Assembly (NCBI GenBank): GCA_034440515.1 | Contig: JAWXCF010000031.1 | Span: 1 to 11,156 of the forward strand | From: JAWXCF01 sp034440515 | GTDB lineage: Bacteria > Bacteroidota > Bacteroidia > CAILMK01 | Length of the DNA: 11,156 bases | Direction of reading: 5' to 3' | Shown here: positions 6,472 to 11,156 of the stretch, piece after piece | Layout: each line of letters opens with the position of its first letter | Numbering within the stretch: the first letter of the stretch is position 1 | Program-made: the position numbers and the translations under genes | Notes under the pieces: generated by a model | Seen by the model: only the letters and a program-made list of their open reading frames with translations | Databases searched by the model: none | What the model was told of the DNA's origin: nothing

Positions 6472-7494
6472 TTACTCTGATATTGGGATGTATTTGACAT
6501 TAGCTGGGTTGAAATATTTATCGGAAATGCATAAAATAATTCCACATAGTAAACTGGTACTAAATGTAAGATGTAATAATTGAGAAGCAGCTGGAAATGA
6601 GAATTCCGTCAATAAAGTGCCAGTTATTATTTGTGCTGAAACTGAACCAATCATTAATATAGCTCCCCAGAAGGTTGGTCTACTAAGGTTGACAGTCTTA
6701 CGACTAGCTATGTATATTAGTGCAACTATTATGGTTACAACTGTACTAAATAGCTTGTGTATAGGCAGCCATTTGTAAGCCTTTATTATCCAATCTGCTC
6801 TATCTAAAATATTAGCCTGAGTTATATATTTATCTATCTCTGTTCTTACTTGTGTTCCTAATAGTATTTGCATAGAAATAATGATGAAGCCTGATATTAA
6901 ATAAAGCTGATAGTTCTTACTTACTATTTTATTCGGTAAGCCATCTATGCCATTGTTATTCATTACATCTAAAACTCTATAGCCATTTAGACGTGTGCAA
7001 ATAATTACACTAATGGATACTATAATTAAAGCTGGGATTAAATGAATAGTTACTCTTAGGCTATCTAGATCATACAAAACAACTATTTTGCCTAACCAAG
7101 CTGTAAATCCAGTTAGGAACAACATAAGTAATTGTAGAATTAAGAAAGACTTATCTTTTTTTATCCAAGTCAAACTAAGCAGGGTAGAGGCTAAAAGTAG
7201 TGGCCCGACTATAATTACAGACCATAACCTATTTAGATATTCTATCCAAGTCATTAGTGGGAAATCAGATTTGCTGTAGCCTCTGGTTTCGTAAAACTTT
7301 ATGTAGTCAGCAGGCAAATCTGAAATGATTGTTGGAGGAATTAATCTTCCAAAACATTTAGGCCAATCTGGGCAACCCATACCTGAACCAGTTATTCTTA
7401 CGGTACCGCCAATTACTATTAATAAAAATAGCGAGATAAAGCAAATTACTGAGACAGTGTAGTATATGTTTCTACCCTTAGTCAGGATATTCAT
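6472..7494 (-). CDS. ctaA: Heme A synthase (CtaA/COX15)
   Basis: This 340-residue membrane enzyme oxidises the C8 methyl of heme O to the formyl of heme A. Helix 1 and the start of the first periplasmic loop carry GGTVRITGSGMGCPDWPKCF (29-48), with the family Cys pair C41 and C47. Heme-ligand histidines are visible at H151 (RVTIH), H246 (PIHKL) and H308 (QLLHL). The fourth expected site, the EYxHR motif, reads I84-E85-Y86-L87-N88-R89, so Asn replaces the first His while Glu85 and Arg89 are kept. About eight helices are present, and length is typical of the COX15-like form. The start codon lies only a few bases beyond the U-tract of a terminator-like hairpin that follows coxA, so expression probably depends on read-through or RNA processing. 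Confidence 0.95.
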   Translation of the reverse strand: MNILTKGRNIYYTVSVICFISLFLLIVIGGTVRITGSGMGCPDWPKCFGRLIPPTIISDLPADYIKFYETRGYSKSDFPLMTWIEYLNRLWSVIIVGPLLLASTLLSLTWIKKDKSFLILQLLMLFLTGFTAWLGKIVVLYDLDSLRVTIHLIPALIIVSISVIICTRLNGYRVLDVMNNNGIDGLPNKIVSKNYQLYLISGFIIISMQILLGTQVRTEIDKYITQANILDRADWIIKAYKWLPIHKLFSTVVTIIVALIYIASRKTVNLSRPTFWGAILMIGSVSAQIITGTLLTEFSFPAASQLLHLTFSTSLLCGIILCISDKYFNPANVKYIPISE

Positions 7495-7499
7495 ACAGA

Positions 7500-7539
7500 A
7501 ATGTAAAAAGATAAGGGATTTTTACAAATCCCTTGTCTT
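7500..7539 (-). terminator. Terminator-like hairpin between coxA and ctaA
   Basis: On the plus strand AAGATAAGGGATTT (7508-7521) pairs with AAATCCCTTGTCTT (7526-7539), a 14-bp stem with one G-U wobble and a 4-base loop. Read on the minus strand the stem is followed by TTTTTACA (7507-7500), so it has the form of an intrinsic terminator for coxBA. It sits 8 bases after the coxA stop and ends 6 bases before the ctaA ATG. Confidence 0.8.
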
Positions 7540-7547
7540 ATATGATA

Positions 7548-9503
7548 TTACTTCTTGTTTTTATTTTTATAGTACTCATCTCGCACTTGAAGCATTATTG
7601 CATTCTGATGTGCGCTACTACTTACGTGATCATCATTGTGATCATCAGTTGCAGTTGGATCATAGTTTTCATTATCATAGTCAACTTTACCGATGATATC
7701 TTTATCACTCATAGTTTGTGGTAAATAGTCTGCCTCTAAGTCAGGACGACTATAGTCATACGGCCAACGATATACAGCTGGAATTTCACCAGGCCAGTTA
7801 CCGTGTATTCTCTCTACTGGAGTAGTCCACTCCAAAGTATTTGCACTCCAAGGATTTCTGGTAGAGCGTTTACCATTAAATATACTATTAAAGAAGTTGT
7901 AAATAAAGATAAACTGTGCTGCTAAGCTACCAAAAGCCGCAACTGAAATTAGTTTATTAACTGCTGACCATTGGTCAAATTCTCTAAATGCTGTAAATGA
8001 ATAGTAACGACGTGGTACACCATCTATACCCATAATATGCATTGGTCCGAATATCATATAAACACTTGCAAAAGTTAACCAAAAGTGTAAAGAACCCAAG
8101 GTTTCATTCATATGACGACCAAACATTTTAGGGAACCAATGATATACACCAGCAAACATTCCGAATATGGCAGCAGATCCCATTACAAGGTGGAAGTGGG
8201 CCACTATAAAGTAAGTGTTATGTAATTCGAAATCAATAGCCGCATTACCAAGAAATAAACCAGTTAATCCACCTGATATAAATAAACTTACCATACCTAG
8301 AGCATAAAGCATACCTGTAGAGAGGTGAAGGTTACCTTTCCAAATTGTAGCTAACCAGTTAAATACTTTAACAGCTGATGGAACAGCTATAATTAATGTT
8401 GCTATTAAGAATACTGAACCTAAGAATGGGTTCATACCTGTAATAAACATATGGTGACCCCACACTAAGAATGATAAAAATGCAATTCCTAATATTGACC
8501 CAATCATAGCTCTATAACCAAATACTGGTTTACGAGAGTTGACAGATAAAATCTCACTAGTCATACCCATAGCAGGCAATATTACGATGTATACCTCAGG
8601 GTGACCAAGGAACCAAAACAAGTGTTGGAATAAGATAGGACTACCGCCTGTGTGAACCACACCGCCAGCCATAGATGGAACAATGTCACTTAAGTAGAAT
8701 GAAGTATCTAATACTCTATCGAATATTAACAATACTGCTGCAGCAAACAACACTGGGAAAGATAGTACACCTAATATAGCTGTTATTAAAAATGCCCAAA
8801 TTGTAAGCGGCATCCTTGTCATAGTCATACCTTTAGTACGCATATTCAGTACAGTTGATATGTAATTTAAGGCTCCCATTAATGAAGAACCAATAAATAT
8901 AACCATTGATATCAACCATAATGTCATACCCATACCAGAGCCAGGCATAGCTTTAGGTAATGCTGAAAGTGGTGGATAAATGGTCCATCCAGCACCAGCA
9001 GGTCCTGTTTCTAAAAACAACGATGCAATCATTATACAGCTACTTATAAAGAAGAACCAATAGCTTAACATATTTACAAATGGAGACGCCATATCTCTAG
9101 CCCCAATTTGTAATGGTATGAGTAGATTGCTGAAAGTACCAGACAAACCGGCTGTTAGTACAAAGAATACCATTATGGTTCCGTGTATAGTGACCATAGA
9201 CATATAGAAGTTAGAATCTAAACTTCCTTTTCCTACTTCATTTACGCTAATCCATTTACCTAATAGGGGTTGTAACCAACTCATATTTGATTCTGGAAAA
9301 CCCAACTGAATTCTAAAAATACTTGAGAGTATTCCTCCAATTAGTCCCATTAGAATTCCTGTGATTAGGAATTGTTTAGCAATCATCTTGTGATCTTGAC
9401 TGAATACGTATTTTGTCAAGAATGTTTCCTTATGATGCGCGTGTTCGTGAGCATCGTGATGCTCTACTTGTACTTGTGTGACAGTTGCTTCTGCTACGCT
9501 CAT
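7548..9503 (-). CDS. coxA: Cytochrome c oxidase subunit I (A1-type heme-copper oxygen reductase)
   Basis: This 651-residue, 12-helix catalytic subunit holds heme a and the heme a3/CuB site where oxygen is reduced to water with proton pumping. The redox ligands are all present: H107 and H438 (heme a), H436 (heme a3), and H301, H350 and H351 (CuB), with Y305 in GHPEVY forming the His-Tyr cross-link. Proton-path residues are D137 and N144 (DMASPFVN), E303 (D channel, type A1) and K379 (AVKVFNWL, K channel). At the Mg site H428 is kept, but the usual Asp is N429 (LHNTYF). The N-terminus is His-rich (HHDAHEHAHH, 15-24). After helix 12 comes a Bacteroidota-type tail with NPWSANTLEWTTP and HGNWPGEIPAVYRWPYDYSRP, ending in an acidic, His-containing segment (DDHNDDH). 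It lies 52 bases after coxB, probably in the same transcript. Confidence 0.98.
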   Translation of the reverse strand: MSVAEATVTQVQVEHHDAHEHAHHKETFLTKYVFSQDHKMIAKQFLITGILMGLIGGILSSIFRIQLGFPESNMSWLQPLLGKWISVNEVGKGSLDSNFYMSMVTIHGTIMVFFVLTAGLSGTFSNLLIPLQIGARDMASPFVNMLSYWFFFISSCIMIASLFLETGPAGAGWTIYPPLSALPKAMPGSGMGMTLWLISMVIFIGSSLMGALNYISTVLNMRTKGMTMTRMPLTIWAFLITAILGVLSFPVLFAAAVLLIFDRVLDTSFYLSDIVPSMAGGVVHTGGSPILFQHLFWFLGHPEVYIVILPAMGMTSEILSVNSRKPVFGYRAMIGSILGIAFLSFLVWGHHMFITGMNPFLGSVFLIATLIIAVPSAVKVFNWLATIWKGNLHLSTGMLYALGMVSLFISGGLTGLFLGNAAIDFELHNTYFIVAHFHLVMGSAAIFGMFAGVYHWFPKMFGRHMNETLGSLHFWLTFASVYMIFGPMHIMGIDGVPRRYYSFTAFREFDQWSAVNKLISVAAFGSLAAQFIFIYNFFNSIFNGKRSTRNPWSANTLEWTTPVERIHGNWPGEIPAVYRWPYDYSRPDLEADYLPQTMSDKDIIGKVDYDNENYDPTATDDHNDDHVSSSAHQNAIMLQVRDEYYKNKNKK

Positions 9504-9555
9504 ATATTTATATTTATAATTCTGTTTTATTTAACGCTTAATCTTAAAAATTGTG

Positions 9556-11022
9556 CTACTTTTTTGTGTTTAGTGCAGTAGATATATTTTCACCTTTATA
9601 GCTTGCTATAGCCGGTTTGTGTGCACTAGTATCAGACTCCCATTTCAAATAGTCTACATTTTCATCTACTTGTACTACTCTTCTCATATTCCAGTGTGCT
9701 CCCCCACATAGTTGGTTACACGCCATTTCATAATCAAATTTATCTTGACCTACTTTCTTTCTCATAGTTGCAGTGGTTATGGAAGGTGTAAATGTAAGTC
9801 TGTTGTCCATACCAGGGTTGGCGTACATTTGCATTCTGAAGTGGGGAAAATAAGCTGCGTGAGTCACATCTTGGCTCCTCAATAAAATGTGTACTGGTCT
9901 GCCCAAAGGCAATCTTACTACATCTGTAACTAAATAATCATCTTTAGAAGCAGGGTCACTAAAGTCAATTCCAAGTGGATTGTCAGATGTTATTTTTAGG
10001 AAATGCGACTTACCTAATTTTCCATCTTTACCTGGGTATCTAATAGTCCAGTCAAACTGTTTTGCAAATGCTTCTATCGTCAATGAATTATTATCTGGTG
10101 CTGCATTTGCACGTCTCCAAGTTTTAAAGCCATCAAGTACTAAAAATGATAATACTAATGCTGGTATAATAGTCCATACAAACTCAACGGTATTATTATG
10201 GCTTAAGAAAAGAGCTTTTCTTTTATCACTACCTCTGTATTTAAATACGTAGTAGAACAATAGAATGTGGGTAATGAAGAACACAATAGCTGTAACTTTA
10301 AATGTATTCCAGAATAATCTATCAATATCAGCACCAATTACAGATGCTGAAACTGGTCTTAAATAACTAGAGTGACTACTAATATCTGCATATAATCCTA
10401 TCATAGCCAATATGAAGAATATTGGGAATATGAAGGCATTTATTTTCTGTATTCCAGTTACGTGTTTACTTGGTCTATCTAAATGTGTTAGGTCCTTACC
10501 TTCCTCTGGTTTTAAAGATTTCTTAAGTTTAAATACTAAGTAACCTATTACTCCTAATATTATTAGAATTCCTATAAACAGGTATTTTAGGTTACTATTG
10601 CTTTGTGGTACTGGCATAAAGCTTACCCCCGCACCTCCTGCTGCTACAGCAACACCTGTACCACCTGCGTGAGCGTATTCTACTACGTCGGCAGCTTGTT
10701 GAGCTGTGATGTTTCCTACGTTCATTACTGCATTATTGTATTCTTTTTGCAGTTTGATGATGTACGGGTCTTTGTCAATGTAATTGGAAGGATGTTGAAC
10801 GAAATCCACCAACTTATTATAGTCAGGCCAACGATCCTTGACGCCAATTAGGTTTGGACCAATAAGCTTACCGCCCAAGACGTGACAAGATGTACAATAG
10901 TTTGAGAAAACAGCTTCACCTTTAATAGGGTCGCCTTTGGGTGCTTTGGGCACAGCTACTACAGATGCACTTATGAAGAGCATCATAGTAAATATTGTTA
11001 ATTTTCTTATTGCTGAACGCAT
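9556..11022 (-). CDS. coxB: Cytochrome c oxidase subunit II with N-terminal cytochrome c domain
   Basis: This 488-residue subunit is longer than ordinary subunit II. Order: signal peptide (1 to about 24); a mono-heme class I cytochrome c domain (about 30-118) with C43-TS-C46-H47 and probable Met ligand M100; a Gly/Ala linker (119-140); two extra helices (145-165 and 195-212); the two usual helices (237-260 and 278-298); then the periplasmic CuA domain. CuA ligands are complete: H388, C435, C439, H443 and M446, with Q437 as the backbone-carbonyl ligand in CNQLCGGAH. The even number of added helices puts both heme c and CuA in the periplasm, so electrons can pass from heme c to CuA inside one chain. 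Known caa3 subunit II proteins carry cytochrome c at the C-terminus; here it is N-terminal. The usual aromatic QWYW motif reads QFDW (322-325). The ATG at 11022 gives a good signal peptide. Confidence 0.96.
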   Translation of the reverse strand: MRSAIRKLTIFTMMLFISASVVAVPKAPKGDPIKGEAVFSNYCTSCHVLGGKLIGPNLIGVKDRWPDYNKLVDFVQHPSNYIDKDPYIIKLQKEYNNAVMNVGNITAQQAADVVEYAHAGGTGVAVAAGGAGVSFMPVPQSNSNLKYLFIGILIILGVIGYLVFKLKKSLKPEEGKDLTHLDRPSKHVTGIQKINAFIFPIFFILAMIGLYADISSHSSYLRPVSASVIGADIDRLFWNTFKVTAIVFFITHILLFYYVFKYRGSDKRKALFLSHNNTVEFVWTIIPALVLSFLVLDGFKTWRRANAAPDNNSLTIEAFAKQFDWTIRYPGKDGKLGKSHFLKITSDNPLGIDFSDPASKDDYLVTDVVRLPLGRPVHILLRSQDVTHAAYFPHFRMQMYANPGMDNRLTFTPSITTATMRKKVGQDKFDYEMACNQLCGGAHWNMRRVVQVDENVDYLKWESDTSAHKPAIASYKGENISTALNTKK

Positions 11023-11060
11023 ACTTGAAAGCTATGAAACGCGTAATTAGTTATCGATTG

Positions 11061-11068
11061 CAAATTTA
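11061..11068 (-). promoter_or_regulatory. Putative promoter -7 element of the coxBA operon
   Basis: On the minus strand 11068-11061 reads TAAATTTG, a full match to the Bacteroidota TAnnTTTG motif. It would start transcription near 11054, about 30 bases before the coxB ATG. No convincing TTG -33 element is found at the expected distance, so the call rests on the -7 motif and position. The remaining upstream DNA (to 11156) is AT-rich, and I see no gene in it. Confidence 0.45.
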
Positions 11069-11156
11069 GTTTTACTCCTCTACTTAATACCATATTACCT
11101 GTATGTATTATACCTACAAAAATTATCTATTTGCCAATTTATAATTAGTACAAATA

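Noticed and set aside
6467..6474. TAACTTTG on the minus strand as a promoter for cyoE/ctaB
   Set aside because: It matches TAnnTTTG but overlaps the ctaA stop codon, has no -33 element at the right distance, and such matches are expected by chance in AT-rich DNA; kept only as a weak possibility.
7466..7724. Plus-strand open frames across the coxA 3' end and the hairpin
   Set aside because: They lie antisense to coxA and the terminator hairpin, have low-complexity His/Tyr/Ile-rich translations, and show no motif or start signal; they are shadows of the real gene.
1..11156. CRISPR array, tRNA/rRNA genes, insertion sequences or phage genes
   Set aside because: No regular spaced repeats, RNA gene signatures, transposase-like proteins or terminal inverted repeats were seen on either strand.

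Overview
The window is AT-rich and reads as Bacteroidota (CFB group). The evidence is the subunit sequences and gene order of the oxidase cluster, matches to the Bacteroidota -7 promoter motif TAnnTTTG, and the lack of clear Shine-Dalgarno sequences. I cannot fix the order or genus. Nearly the whole window is coding, and no gap exceeds 300 bases.

Region 1 (1-1830, plus strand). A terminator hairpin of an upstream gene outside the window comes first. It is followed by a DUF1015 family gene (95-1285) and a small exported, probably lipid-anchored, unknown protein (1313-1762) with a 12-bp tandem repeat. A strong hairpin (1777-1811) lies between this rightward unit and the leftward cluster and can serve both.

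Region 2 (1840-11022, minus strand, read from right to left). This is a cytochrome c oxidase (heme-copper oxygen reductase, A1 type) locus in the order coxB - coxA - [terminator-like hairpin] - ctaA - ctaB/cyoE - coxC (divergent) - coxC (canonical) - cox4-like - SCO1/SenC - DUF420 (CtaM-like) - small CPMC membrane protein - DUF983. The gaps are 10-52 nt, and SCO and DUF420 overlap by 14 nt. CoxB is a fusion: signal peptide, mono-heme cytochrome c domain, two extra helices, then ordinary subunit II with a complete CuA site. CoxA and CoxB form the catalytic core. CtaB and CtaA make heme O and then heme A for it. The two CoxC proteins and the cox4-like protein complete the membrane complex. SCO is the CuA metallochaperone. 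DUF420, the CPMC protein and DUF983 are likely assembly or accessory factors. No Cox11/CtaG CuB chaperone is visible here.

This is mostly a recognisable respiratory locus. The points worth a second look are the N-terminal cytochrome c fusion, the unnamed CPMC membrane protein, a perfect EF-hand-like loop inside the DUF420 protein, the hairpin ending immediately before the ctaA start codon, and several substitutions at normally conserved positions (first CtaA histidine, Mg-site carboxylates, CuA-proximal tryptophan, CoxC carboxylates).
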